This document shows, one piece after another, positions 24,356 to 32,467 of a stretch of 42,029 nucleotides of DNA. How positions within the stretch are numbered: position 1 is the stretch's first letter; each line of letters begins with the position of its first letter. The notes under the pieces are model-generated. The model worked only from the letters and a program-made list of their open reading frames with translations, ran no database searches and was not told the origin of the DNA. This DNA is from Burkholderiaceae bacterium (GTDB lineage Bacteria; Pseudomonadota; Gammaproteobacteria; Burkholderiales; Burkholderiaceae_D): the NCBI GenBank assembly GCA_018261755.1, contig JAGTRJ010000016.1, positions 1-42,029 on the forward strand, in the 5' to 3' direction. Made by a program: the position numbers and the translations under genes.

Positions 24356-24553
24356 TCAGGTCTTCAGCGTGCAGGTCGTGCCGCCAGTAACAGGCTGGAG
24401 CGCATTGACCACGGTACAGAACGCGTTGTAGATCTGCTTGCCCAGCGTCACGACGACGGTGATGATGACCGCTGCAATCAGTGCGACCAGCAGGCCGTAC
24501 TCAACGGCAGTGGCGCCTTGTTCGTCGCGGATAAAGTCAAGAATGCTTTTCAT
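24356..24553 (-). CDS. flp: Flp/TadA-type pilin subunit (first copy)
   Basis: Predicted 65 residues and the first gene of the Tad array, as is usual for the major pilin. Leader MKSILDFIRDEQG, then ATAVEYGLLVALIAAVIITV with Glu5-Tyr6, followed by a short tail with Cys46 and Cys61. SD AAAGGAGA lies 8 bp before the ATG. The intergenic region upstream (24554-24922) must carry the main promoter. Near-identity with the next gene suggests recent duplication or gene conversion. Confidence 0.95.
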   Translation of the reverse strand: MKSILDFIRDEQGATAVEYGLLVALIAAVIITVVVTLGKQIYNAFCTVVNALQPVTGGTTCTLKT

Positions 24554-24922
24554 GACGAGTTCTCCTTTGGGAAATTGACATTGCCCCGGGGAAGTTGGTC
24601 AAACCCATCAGGGCGGTTCTTGCTGCATCCGTCAGGTTGACCGTGACGTCCTCCTGGCGCACTTTCGGCAACCATTCGTTGCTTCAGTTGGTGGATTTTT
24701 GCACCATCTCCTGCAACAGCATATGGTTATCGGATGACTGTTTGATATCTCTCAAAGGTGCCATCGTGGGCACGAAGAAATGTCAATTTGAATGTTGCGG
24801 GCTGGAAATTTTGCGCCGGGTTACGGCCAGTTAGAGCGCGCCGGGATGCGTGTGAATGGAAGGGAACTGCCGTGCGTGGTCGGCAGTTCAGGAGTTGTGG
24901 AGGTACTCTGTAATTAAAACGC
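24554..24922. other. Upstream region of the Tad/Flp array
   Basis: This 369-bp gap separates the DUF4124 gene from the first pilin and is expected to hold the Tad promoter (- strand). I see a TTGACA on the - strand at 24786-24781 but no matching -10, and no convincing sigma-54 site. One hairpin is annotated separately at 24864-24889. No small gene is supported on either strand. Confidence 0.4.
24864..24889 (-). terminator. Hairpin after the DUF4124 gene
   Basis: GAACTGCC (24864-24871) and GGCAGTTC (24882-24889) form a perfect 8-bp stem with a 10-nt loop, 33 bp past the stop of the gene at 24923. The following bases on the - strand are CCTTCC, so the T-tract is weak. It may insulate the pilin array from read-through. 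Confidence 0.5.
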
Positions 24923-25348
24923 TCAGGGCGCGCATTCCAGCGCATGTTTTTCCGCCGCGCGGCGCGCTTTGATGCGTGCTTTCTCAGCCGATTTCATGCT
25001 TGATTTGGCGGCATCTTCCTCGGCCCATTTCTGGCGCTGCGCCAGTCGTTCGCATCGTTTCTGCTTTGCCGCGGTCGAGCGCGCTGCTTTCTGATCTTGC
25101 TGCGCATCTTTCAGGCCGCGCTTCTGGTCGCGCTCGCGCAGCTTCTGGTCGATTTTCCGTTCCTTTTCCGCCTGCCGTCTGGCGCGTTCGACATCGACCT
25201 GCGCCGGGCCTTGGTCGGTTTCGATTTGCTTGCCGCCCGCGCAGGCGGCTTCAGCGTATGTGATCTTGCCCTCGGCCTCGCATTTGAAGATGGTGGCAGC
25301 CTGAAGGGGAAGGGACAGCATGACGAACAGCAGCAGAGCGATGCGCAT
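24923..25348 (-). CDS. Exported DUF4124-domain protein
   Basis: Predicted 141 residues. Signal peptide MRIALLLFVMLSLPLQAAT. A short DUF4124-type segment follows (IFKCEAEGKITYAEAACAGGKQIE), with the Cys-x(n)-TY-x-x-x-x-Cys pattern of this small domain. The rest is a highly charged, probably helical stretch rich in Lys, Arg, Glu and Ala, with Cys near the end (CERLAQRQ; ALECAP). SD AAGGAG lies 11 bp before the ATG. Function is unknown for the family; it is common in betaproteobacterial periplasmic proteins. It is 27 bp downstream of the FAD-enzyme stop, so the two may be cotranscribed. Confidence 0.82.
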   Translation of the reverse strand: MRIALLLFVMLSLPLQAATIFKCEAEGKITYAEAACAGGKQIETDQGPAQVDVERARRQAEKERKIDQKLRERDQKRGLKDAQQDQKAARSTAAKQKRCERLAQRQKWAEEDAAKSSMKSAEKARIKARRAAEKHALECAP

Positions 25349-25375
25349 CGAGAAACTCTCCTTGAAGAACAGCAG

Positions 25376-26782
25376 CTAGATAACCTTGCCTGGATTCATC
25401 AGATTGTCAGGATCGAGCGCCTGCTTGATAGTTTGCATCAGCCGGATTTCGACTGCCGGCTGATAGGCGCGGATTTCGTCACGTTTCAGCGCGCCCACAC
25501 CGTGCTCGGCAGCAATCGAACCCTGAAAGCGATAGACGCTGTCATAGACGACACGGTTGACTTCTGCCTGCCGTCCAATGAAATCGTCCGCCGAAATTCC
25601 TTCCGGCGCGGAAACATTGTAATGCAGGTTACCGTCGCCCAGATGGCCGAAGGTAACCATCCGGCAGCCTGGAAAATGCTGTTGCAGCAGCGCATCCGTG
25701 GTCGCAATGAAATCGGCGATGCGCGACGGCATGATTGAAATGTCGTGCTTGATGTTCTTGCCTTCGTGGGCTTGCGCGGCGGAGATGTTTTCTCGCAGTT
25801 GCCAGATGGCTTTCGACTGCGCGATCGAGGAAGCGATCGTCGCATCGACTACTTCTCCCGCCTCGATCGCTTCGCCGAGCGTTTTTTCCAGCAGTGCCAT
25901 CGCGTGTTGTTCCGATTCGCTGTCGGACAGTTCCAGCAGCGCGTATTGCGGGTGTTCCAGCGGCAATGGGAAATGCAGTTGCGGGAAATGCTTGTGCACC
26001 AGTTGCAGGCTATAGTTCGACATCAGTTCGAAACCGGTCAACGCGCCATTGCAGTGCGACAGCGCGCGCGCCAGCAGCAGCAGCGCGTCGTGCGGCGAAT
26101 TCAGCGCCGCCAATGCGGTCAGGGTCGCTTTCGGGCGCGGAAACAGCTTCAGCACGGCGGCGGTGATGACGCCGAGCGTGCCTTCCGCGCCGATGAACAG
26201 ATCGCGCAGGTCGTAGCTACTGTTGTCCTTGCGCAATCCGCGCAGGCTGCTCCAGATTTCGCCCTGCGCCGTGACGACTTCCAGCCCGAGGCAGAGTTCG
26301 CGCGTGTTGCCATAGCGCAGTACGGCTTCGCCGCCAGCATTGGCTGACAGGTTGCCGCCAATGGTGCAACTGCTTTCGGAGGCGAGGTGCAGCGGGAACA
26401 GTCGGTTGGCATCGGCGGCGGCGTCCTGCACGTTTTTCAGGATGCAGCCCGCCTCGACAGTCATGGTGTTGTTGAGCGCATCGACGCTGCGGATTTTGTT
26501 CAGCCGCGCCAGCGACAGCACGATCGCCTTGCCGCTCTCATCCGGAATGCTGCCCAGCACCAGGCTGGTATTGCCGCCCTGCGGCACGACCGGCACACCG
26601 AACCGGTGGCACAACTTGACGATGGCTGCAACTTCTTCGGTGGTCGAAGGGCGCACCACGGCCAGCGCCTTGCCGGTGGCGCGCTTGCGCGCGTCGAGCA
26701 GAAAACCTGCCATGTCGGCGGCATCGGTTAAAACATGAGCAGCGCCGATGGCGGCGCGGCAAAGATCGAGGAATTCGTTCAT
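25376..26782 (-). CDS. FAD-linked 2-hydroxyacid dehydrogenase (GlcD / D-2-hydroxyglutarate dehydrogenase family)
   Basis: Predicted 468-residue flavoprotein, cytoplasmic or membrane-peripheral, that oxidises D-2-hydroxyacids (D-lactate, glycolate or D-2-hydroxyglutarate) and passes electrons to a carrier. The PCMH FAD domain comes first: AVVRPSTTEEVAAIVKLCHR, VVPQGGNTSLV, SSCTIGGNLSANAGG, LRYGNTRE, DLRDLFIGAEGTLGVIT. The C-terminal FAD-oxidase domain has the metal-site motifs FGHLGDGNLHYNVS and AAEHGVGALKRDE. Substrate cannot be set from sequence alone; the single-chain form without GlcE/GlcF neighbours argues against a classic glycolate oxidase. The ATG at 26782 is chosen over 26827 because the domain starts soon after it. 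It is divergent from the YihY gene. Confidence 0.88.
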   Translation of the reverse strand: MNEFLDLCRAAIGAAHVLTDAADMAGFLLDARKRATGKALAVVRPSTTEEVAAIVKLCHRFGVPVVPQGGNTSLVLGSIPDESGKAIVLSLARLNKIRSVDALNNTMTVEAGCILKNVQDAAADANRLFPLHLASESSCTIGGNLSANAGGEAVLRYGNTRELCLGLEVVTAQGEIWSSLRGLRKDNSSYDLRDLFIGAEGTLGVITAAVLKLFPRPKATLTALAALNSPHDALLLLARALSHCNGALTGFELMSNYSLQLVHKHFPQLHFPLPLEHPQYALLELSDSESEQHAMALLEKTLGEAIEAGEVVDATIASSIAQSKAIWQLRENISAAQAHEGKNIKHDISIMPSRIADFIATTDALLQQHFPGCRMVTFGHLGDGNLHYNVSAPEGISADDFIGRQAEVNRVVYDSVYRFQGSIAAEHGVGALKRDEIRAYQPAVEIRLMQTIKQALDPDNLMNPGKVI

Positions 26783-26898
26783 GAAAGACGGTCGATGGAT
26801 GGGGAAGCGGATGCAACACTTCCGCAAATACTGTGCCAGAGGAATTGGCGGCTGCTGATATTATAGTTGAGTCCCCGCTGCCACGACTGACAGAGCGA

Positions 26899-28176
26899 AT
26901 GAATTTGCCCAACAACTCGATATTACGACAATGGTTCCGACCGGATGTGTTGGAATTGTTCGATTTCATACAAAGACGCATCGGGCATGCGCGCCTGCAG
27001 CAGGTTGCGGGTAATCTGACGTTCGTTACGCTGCTGGCGCTGGTACCGCTGCTGACGATTGCACTGGCGGTGTTCACGATGTTTCCGCAATTCGGCACGC
27101 TGCAAAAAATGCTGGAAGCCTATTTTCAGCAAGTGATGATGCCCAAGCATATCGAGGCAACGATAATGGGCTATCTGACCGCATTTTCCTCCAAGGCCAC
27201 GCGCCTGTCGCTGGTCGGCGCCGGCGGCCTGCTGTTTGGCGCGGTAACGATGGTCAGCATGATGGAAAGCGCGTTCAACCAGGTCTGGCGCATCCGTCAG
27301 CAGCGGCCATTCGTTCAGCGCCACCTGCTGCTGCTGTCGGTTGCGATTCTCGGGCCTTTCGTCGGCGGTGTTTCGCTGATGATGACATCGTCCATTTTCG
27401 TGGCGACAGTCAGTACGCTTAAACACTCCAGCATCGCCTATGGCGCGTTTTTTACGTTATTGTCGATCCTCTGGATGACCGGTTCGTTCACGCTGCTGTA
27501 CATCGTGCTGCCGAACCGCCACGTCCATTGGCGCGAAGCGATCTGCGGCGGCCTGTTCGCGGCGATTGCGCTTGAAATCACCAAGCGCGTGTTTGCCGCC
27601 TTTATCATGGCCGTGCCGACATACCGCGTGGTGTATGGCGCGATGGCGGCAGTGCCGATATTCCTGTTGTGGATTTACCTCTCATGGCTGATCACGCTGG
27701 CCGGTGCCGCCGTGTCGGCCATCTTGCATTTCATCTGGCATTGTCGCTGGCGTCATCATCCGACGCCTGGCAGTACCTTTATCGATGCGATGTCGATTCT
27801 GCGGGTGCTGCACAACATGCGCTGCGCCGGCGATGTTGCCGGCGTTGAGGAGAGCAGAGTACGCGCGGCCACCGGCTTGGGGCTGGACGAGATCGACCTG
27901 CTGCTGGCGCAAATGCAGCGCGAAGGCTGGGTGGTCGAGGCGGGGCAGGGAGCATCGCGCTACGCGCGGCAACTCGATCAGATACGCACGCGGCGGGTGC
28001 ATCGCTGGGTGCTGCAGGCCGATCCGGCGCAATTGACGCTGGCCGACGTTTACCGCGTATTCGTGTTTGCGGCACCGGACGATACGCTGTTGGCGCGGCA
28101 TGTGCGCGCGGTGATGGCGCAGGGGCTGAACCAGACGATTGCGTCCTACTTTGCCGGAAACACTTCCGCCACTTGA
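26899..28176 (+). CDS. YihY/BrkB-family inner-membrane protein
   Basis: Predicted 425 residues. Six hydrophobic segments in the first 290 residues, with family signatures: RLQQVAGNLTFVTLLALVPLL, GGLLFGAVTMVSMMESAFNQVWRI, GPFVGGVSLMMTSS, LYIVLPNRHVHWREAICGGL, YGAMAAVPIFLLWIYLSWLITLAGA. This is the YihY (once called RNase BN, and BrkB) family; despite the old name, no nuclease activity is established and the role is unknown. The C-terminal 120 residues form a winged-helix-like cytoplasmic domain (LLAQMQREGWVVEAG). The ATG at 26899 starts MNLPNNSIL; a GTG at 26833 is possible but adds atypical residues. Confidence 0.9.
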   Translation: MNLPNNSILRQWFRPDVLELFDFIQRRIGHARLQQVAGNLTFVTLLALVPLLTIALAVFTMFPQFGTLQKMLEAYFQQVMMPKHIEATIMGYLTAFSSKATRLSLVGAGGLLFGAVTMVSMMESAFNQVWRIRQQRPFVQRHLLLLSVAILGPFVGGVSLMMTSSIFVATVSTLKHSSIAYGAFFTLLSILWMTGSFTLLYIVLPNRHVHWREAICGGLFAAIALEITKRVFAAFIMAVPTYRVVYGAMAAVPIFLLWIYLSWLITLAGAAVSAILHFIWHCRWRHHPTPGSTFIDAMSILRVLHNMRCAGDVAGVEESRVRAATGLGLDEIDLLLAQMQREGWVVEAGQGASRYARQLDQIRTRRVHRWVLQADPAQLTLADVYRVFVFAAPDDTLLARHVRAVMAQGLNQTIASYFAGNTSAT

Positions 28177-28249
28177 CCTGCAACAAACGGCGGGCAGGCG
28201 TTTGCGCCTATAACTGAGGCATTCCCGCGAACAGCGCCGTGTGCCGAAA

Positions 28250-29509
28250 ATGACCCCCAACACCCTCTGGAAACAGCTTCACGTGCAGGTGCTGGCAGCG
28301 ATCGTTGCCGGCTTCCTGCTCGGGCATTTCTTTCCCGAATTCGCCACGCTGATGAAGCCGTTTGGCGACGGTTTCATCCGGCTGATCAAGATGGTTGTGC
28401 CGCCGCTGATTTTTTGCACGGTGGTGGTTGGCATCGCCGGCATGACCGATCTGAAGCAGGTCGGTCGCACCGGCGGTTATGCCTTGCTGTTTTTCGAACT
28501 GGTGACGACGCTGGCGTTGATTGCCGGCATGGTGGTGGCCGATGGTTTGCAGCTTGGCAGCGGCATGCACATCGACCCGACAAGCATCGACACGCACAGC
28601 GTCGCCGGCTATGCCGCCAGCAAGGCGCAATCGTTTTCCGCCTTCCTGTTGTCGATGATCCCGAACAGCGCAATCGAAGCGTTCGCGAAAGGCGACATCC
28701 TGCAAGTGCTGCTGTTTTCGATCCTGTTCGGCTTCGCGCTCAACCGCTGCGGCGAAAAATGCGCGGCCATGTTCACGCTGGTCGAAACCACCGAGCATGT
28801 GTTGTTCTCGATCATCCGCATCATCATGAAGCTCGCGCCGCTGGGCGCATTCGGCGCGATTGCCTTCACCATCGGCAAGCACGGGCTGGCGACCATGCTG
28901 CCGCTGGGCAAGCTGCTGCTGATGTTTTACCTCACCTGTTTCGGCTTCGTCGTCATCGTGCTGGCGCTGGTGGCCAGGCTGCACGGCTTCGGCCTGTGGC
29001 CGCTGCTGCGTTATCTGCACGAGGAATTCCTGGTGGTGCTCGGCACGTCGTCGTCGGATGCCGTGCTGCCGAACGTAATGACGAAAATGGAAGCGCTCGG
29101 GATCGAAAAACACGCGGTGGCGCTGGTGCTGCCGACCGGCTTTTCATTCAACATGATCGGCACCTCGATCTACCTGTCGATGGCGGCGGTATTCATCGCG
29201 CAGGCGACCGATACGCCGATGAACCTGTGGCAGCAGCTTGCCTTGCTGGGTGTGCTGATGCTGACGTCGAAAGGCGCGCGCGGTGTCACCGGCAGCGGCT
29301 TCATCGTGCTGGCGGCCACGTTGTCGGCGGTCGATATCGTGCCGGTTTCCGGGCTGGCGCTGGTATTCGGCATTGACCACTTCATGTCGCTCGGCCGGGC
29401 GCTGACCAATCTGGCGGGCAACTGCGTGGCGGCGGTGGTGGTGGCGAAATGGGCGGGCGATCTGGATCAGGAACAGCTCAAAAGCCAGCTCAAGCGCCCG
29501 GCGGCATAG
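28250..29509 (+). CDS. DctA-like dicarboxylate/cation symporter with altered acidic residues
   Basis: Predicted 419-residue inner-membrane secondary carrier of the DAACS family (aspartate, fumarate, malate or succinate uptake with Na+ or H+). It resembles E. coli DctA throughout: KPFGDGFIRLIKMVVPPLIFCTVVVGIAG, GDILQVLLFSILFGFAL, EEFLVVLGTSSSDAVLP, SSKG-like TSKGARGVTGSGFIVLAATLS, RALTNLAGN. Two positions differ from the family as I recall it: the NxDGTSIY motif reads NMIGTSIY (Ile303), and the helix-8 motif FMSExRALTN reads FMSLGRALTN (Leu381). The first position helps bind a coupling cation in GltPh. Cation coupling or substrate may therefore differ. The start is the ATG at 28250; a GTG at 28241 is in frame. 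No clear SD. Confidence 0.88.
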   Translation: MTPNTLWKQLHVQVLAAIVAGFLLGHFFPEFATLMKPFGDGFIRLIKMVVPPLIFCTVVVGIAGMTDLKQVGRTGGYALLFFELVTTLALIAGMVVADGLQLGSGMHIDPTSIDTHSVAGYAASKAQSFSAFLLSMIPNSAIEAFAKGDILQVLLFSILFGFALNRCGEKCAAMFTLVETTEHVLFSIIRIIMKLAPLGAFGAIAFTIGKHGLATMLPLGKLLLMFYLTCFGFVVIVLALVARLHGFGLWPLLRYLHEEFLVVLGTSSSDAVLPNVMTKMEALGIEKHAVALVLPTGFSFNMIGTSIYLSMAAVFIAQATDTPMNLWQQLALLGVLMLTSKGARGVTGSGFIVLAATLSAVDIVPVSGLALVFGIDHFMSLGRALTNLAGNCVAAVVVAKWAGDLDQEQLKSQLKRPAA

Positions 29510-29556
29510 GCATGGACATGAGCATTGGCATGAGCGTGTGGGGGCGTTGTTAGCCA

Positions 29557-29672
29557 AAATAACTGACTAAAATGAATTTCTGGTCAGTAAGGTCTAAAAA
29601 TATACTCCAGGCAGTATTCAAAAACAGCCAGCAAAACCGAGGCCCGGAGTGGCGTTTTGGTACTATACCCCC
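29557..29672 (+). repeat. Dispersed intergenic element, copy 3 (extended form)
   Basis: ATACT at 29602-29606, ccaggc, AGTAT at 29613-29617, a shared AAAAACAGCCAGCAAAA (also in copy 1), GGCCCGGA at 29641-29648, GTTTTGG at 29654-29660 and TATACCCCC at 29664-29672. The ATACT to TATACCC distance is 62 bp. The left flank, with ACTGAC (29562-29567) and GTCAGT (29583-29588) as an inverted pair, matches copy 1. It lies between the dctA-like gene (+) and the convergent bioC (-). Confidence 0.82.
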
Positions 29673-29675
29673 GGT

Positions 29676-30449
29676 TTATTTCTTTTCAGCCAGCGCAAAC
29701 AGCACTTCATACGTCGTCGGCAGCAAGCCGTCCGCGCCGCGCATGGCTTCGATGCGTGCCTGCGCCGTCTGCCACGCCGCCTTGCCCATCATCGAGCGGC
29801 GGCGGTCGCTGCCGGTGTGGCCGGCGCCGATGCCGCGGATGGTGGCCAGCAGCGCATGGAAATCGGCGTGCCGCGTAATCCAGCGCTCCTGCACCACACG
29901 GATGTGGGTGAATCCGGCCGCCGCCAGTGCCGATTCGGTGGCGGCGGCGGTGGTGAACGGCAGCACGCGCCGGTGCTGGTCGATGCCGGCGAATGCGGTT
30001 TCGATTTCATGCAGCGTGCCGCTGGCGAGCGAGGTGAACGCCAGCGTGCCGCCGGGCGCGAGCACGCGCCGCAGTTCGGCAAAGGCACGCGCCGGCTGGC
30101 ACCATTGCAGCGCCAGGCTGGACCAGGCCAGTTCAAAGCTGGCATTGGCAAACGGCAGCTGTTCCAGATCGCCGCAGATGGCGGCAATGCCGCGCGCCTG
30201 TGTTTGCCGCACCATTTCCGGCGACAGATCGCAGCCGGTGATGGCGGCGTCCGGCCAGCGCTGTTGCAGCAGTTGCGCCCCATAGCCGGTGCCGCAGCCG
30301 CCGTCGAGTATGCGCGCTGGCGCGAACCCGGTTGGCAGGTAAGTGGACAGCCGGGCGCAGACATCGTGCTGGAAGCGGGCGATGGCATCGTAACCGGCGG
30401 CCGCGCGGTCGAACGCGGCGCCGACCTTGAGTTTGTCGATCTCGGTCAT
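29676..30449 (-). CDS. bioC: Malonyl-[ACP] O-methyltransferase BioC
   Basis: Predicted 257 residues. SAM-dependent methyltransferase that methylates malonyl-ACP so that fatty-acid synthesis can build pimeloyl-ACP for biotin. The N-terminal KVGAAFDRAAAGYDAIARFQHDV is typical of BioC, followed by SAM motif ILDGGCGTGYGAQLL, acidic motif ITGCDLSPEMV, motif II LPFANASFELAWSSLALQW (the WSSLALQWC form is characteristic) and RVLAPGGTLAFTSL. The ATG at 30449 overlaps the bioH stop (ATGA). The frame extends upstream inside bioH, but that part is a shadow. It is the last gene of bioF-bioH-bioC. Confidence 0.93.
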   Translation of the reverse strand: MTEIDKLKVGAAFDRAAAGYDAIARFQHDVCARLSTYLPTGFAPARILDGGCGTGYGAQLLQQRWPDAAITGCDLSPEMVRQTQARGIAAICGDLEQLPFANASFELAWSSLALQWCQPARAFAELRRVLAPGGTLAFTSLASGTLHEIETAFAGIDQHRRVLPFTTAAATESALAAAGFTHIRVVQERWITRHADFHALLATIRGIGAGHTGSDRRRSMMGKAAWQTAQARIEAMRGADGLLPTTYEVLFALAEKK

Positions 30450-31174
30450 TTCTGTTGCAGCATGAAATCGGTGATCAGCGCGGCGCAGCGCGCCGGGTCG
30501 GACAGGAAGGGCGCGTGCGCGGCCAGCGGGAAAATTTCCAGCCGGGCATCGGGCAGTTTCGTCTGCAGCCATTGCGCCGCCGGCAGCGGCATCAGCGGGT
30601 CGAGCGCGCCGTGCAGCAACAGCGTCGGCTGGCGGATTTCGGGCACGATGGCGCGCAGGTCGATGTCGCGCAGCAGCGCCAGCCCGTCTGCCAGCACGGG
30701 CGTCGGCGGCAAGTGGGTTTGGGCCAGCGCGCGCACGATGCTGCGGCTGTTGGCATCGTTGTGGTTGAACAGCGCGGTGAAGCGCTTGAGCACGCCGAGC
30801 GCATCGTGTTCGATCGCGTGGGCGAAGGTTGCCAGCGCGGCCGGCAGCATGCCATACGGCCAGCCATCGCGCTGCAAGAAGCAGGGCGTGGCGCCGATCA
30901 GGATCAGCCGCTCGATTTTTTCCGGATATTTGTGCGCCGCCAGCAACGCCAGCAGCGCGCCCATCGACCAGCCGCAGAGCGTGACCGGCGTTGGCAGTTC
31001 GGCCAGCAGGGCTTCGACCAGCGTTTCAGGCGTGTATGGCTGCGGCGCAGGCGCGCCATCGTAGCCGGGCAGCGGCTGCAGGTGCGGGCGGAAAGCCGGA
31101 CGCAGTTGTTCCGCCAGGCTGTTCCACGCGCCAGTCGAAATGCCCCAGCCATGCCATAACACCAGCCTGTTCAT
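30446..31174 (-). CDS. bioH: Pimeloyl-[ACP] methyl ester esterase BioH
   Basis: Predicted 242-residue alpha/beta hydrolase that removes the methyl group added by BioC, releasing pimeloyl-ACP. The oxyanion motif LVLWHGWGIST is at the N-terminus; the nucleophile elbow is GWSMG (Ser about 76), the acid is in HGALDPLMP and the catalytic His is in PLAAHAPFLSDP. Length and motifs match BioH. The start overlaps the bioF stop by 4 bp and the stop overlaps the bioC start, so the three genes form a tightly coupled biotin unit. Confidence 0.93.
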   Translation of the reverse strand: MNRLVLWHGWGISTGAWNSLAEQLRPAFRPHLQPLPGYDGAPAPQPYTPETLVEALLAELPTPVTLCGWSMGALLALLAAHKYPEKIERLILIGATPCFLQRDGWPYGMLPAALATFAHAIEHDALGVLKRFTALFNHNDANSRSIVRALAQTHLPPTPVLADGLALLRDIDLRAIVPEIRQPTLLLHGALDPLMPLPAAQWLQTKLPDARLEIFPLAAHAPFLSDPARCAALITDFMLQQK

Positions 31175-32325
31175 TGCAGTTCAGCCAAGGCGTTGATCAG
31201 CCGATCGACCTGTTCGATGCTGTGCGCCGCCGATAGCGATACCCGCAGCCGGGCGCTGCCTTTGGGCACGGTCGGCGGGCGGATGGCCGGCACCCAGATG
31301 CCGCGCTGCTCAAGCTGGGCCGCCATCCGCAGCGCATCTTCATTACTGCCGATAATGATCGGCTGGATCGCGGTTGGCGATGGCAGCAGTTGCCAGCGCG
31401 TGTCCGCCAGCCGCTGTTGCAGGCGCTGGATGAGCGCGCGCAGATGGGCGCGGCGGTGGTCGCCCTGTTCGATCAGTTGCAGGCTGGCGATGAGCGAGGC
31501 GGCGATGACCGGGCTGGAAGCGGTGGTGAAGACGTAAGTGCGGGCGCGCTGCAGCAGCCATTCGATGACGCCGGCGCTGCCGGCGACGAACGCGCCGGAG
31601 GAACCGGCGGCCTTGCCGAGCGTGCCGATGTACAGCAGCCGTGGCGAAAAATCGAGACCGAAGTGCGACAGCGAGCCGCGCCCGTGCTGGCCCAGCACGC
31701 CGAAGCCGTGCGCATCGTCGATCACCAGCCAGGCATCGAACCGTTCGGCCAGCGCCAGCAGTTCGGGCAGGCGCGCCAGATCGCCATCCATGCTGAATAC
31801 GGCGTCGGTCAGGATCAGCTTGCGTTTGGCCGTGCTGGCTGCCAGTTGGCGTTCCAGCATCGCCAGATCGTTATGCGCGTAACGGACATGCTCGGCGCGC
31901 GACAGTTGCACCGCATCGATCAGCGATGCATGGTTCAGCCGGTCGGCAAACACCGCATCGCCGCGCCCGACCAGCGCCGGCACCACGCCGAGGTTGGCCA
32001 GATAGCCGGTGCCGAAATACAGCGCGCGTTCGCTGCCGACAAATTGCGCCAGTTGCTGTTCAAGCTGTTCGTGCGGGGTAAAATGCCCGCCGACCAGATG
32101 TGACGCTCCGGCGCCGATACCCCAGCGCTGCGCGGCCGAGCAGGCAGCTTCGATCAATGCCGACTCTGCCGCCAGGCCGAGGTAATCGTTGCTGGCAAAT
32201 GATAGCCGCTGTTGGCCATCGACCGTGATTTCAACGCCGCAGGCCGAATCCAGCGTGCGCCGCTGGCGCAGCAGCTTTTCATCGGCCAGGCTGGCGAGCT
32301 GGTGGTTGAGTTCTTCCCAAATCAT
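31171..32325 (-). CDS. bioF: 8-amino-7-oxononanoate synthase BioF
   Basis: Predicted 384-residue PLP enzyme that condenses pimeloyl-ACP (or CoA) with L-alanine to give 8-amino-7-oxononanoate, the first ring-carbon step of biotin synthesis. Motifs: LSFASNDYLGLA, GASHLVGGH, FADRLNHASLIDA, VIDDAHGFGVLGQHGRG and TLGKAAGSSGAF with the PLP-binding Lys. The length is typical. The ATG at 32325 is chosen because the family begins about 45 residues before the SNDYLGLA motif; the open frame upstream to 32484 is not conserved-like. No BirA-type operator is recognised upstream. bioA, bioD and bioB are not in the window. Confidence 0.95.
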   Translation of the reverse strand: MIWEELNHQLASLADEKLLRQRRTLDSACGVEITVDGQQRLSFASNDYLGLAAESALIEAACSAAQRWGIGAGASHLVGGHFTPHEQLEQQLAQFVGSERALYFGTGYLANLGVVPALVGRGDAVFADRLNHASLIDAVQLSRAEHVRYAHNDLAMLERQLAASTAKRKLILTDAVFSMDGDLARLPELLALAERFDAWLVIDDAHGFGVLGQHGRGSLSHFGLDFSPRLLYIGTLGKAAGSSGAFVAGSAGVIEWLLQRARTYVFTTASSPVIAASLIASLQLIEQGDHRRAHLRALIQRLQQRLADTRWQLLPSPTAIQPIIIGSNEDALRMAAQLEQRGIWVPAIRPPTVPKGSARLRVSLSAAHSIEQVDRLINALAELQ

Positions 32326-32415
32326 GACTGGTCCATCGAGACAAGCGTGCATCGTAGCACCGATTCGTCGCGATTGACCATGTTGGGCGGGTACTGGCTT
32401 TTTTGATAAGCATCG

Positions 32416-32432
32416 GTTACATTCCGTTACAT
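32416..32432. promoter_or_regulatory. 10-bp-period direct repeat, candidate operator
   Basis: GTTACAT occurs at 32416-32422 and 32426-32432, each preceded by C or G and one helical turn apart. It lies in the 142-bp divergent gap between bioF (-) and the FAD oxidoreductase (+), 36 bp before the latter's ATG. It could be a regulator site; none is identified. Confidence 0.3.
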
Positions 32433-32467
32433 CTTGCAATAAATCGTTTTTCTGCAAAAGGATTTTC

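Noticed and set aside
24554-24922. Sigma-54 promoter for the Tad operon (TGGCAC on the - strand near 24760)
   Set aside because: The TGGCAC has no TTGC at the required distance, so the -24/-12 pair is incomplete.
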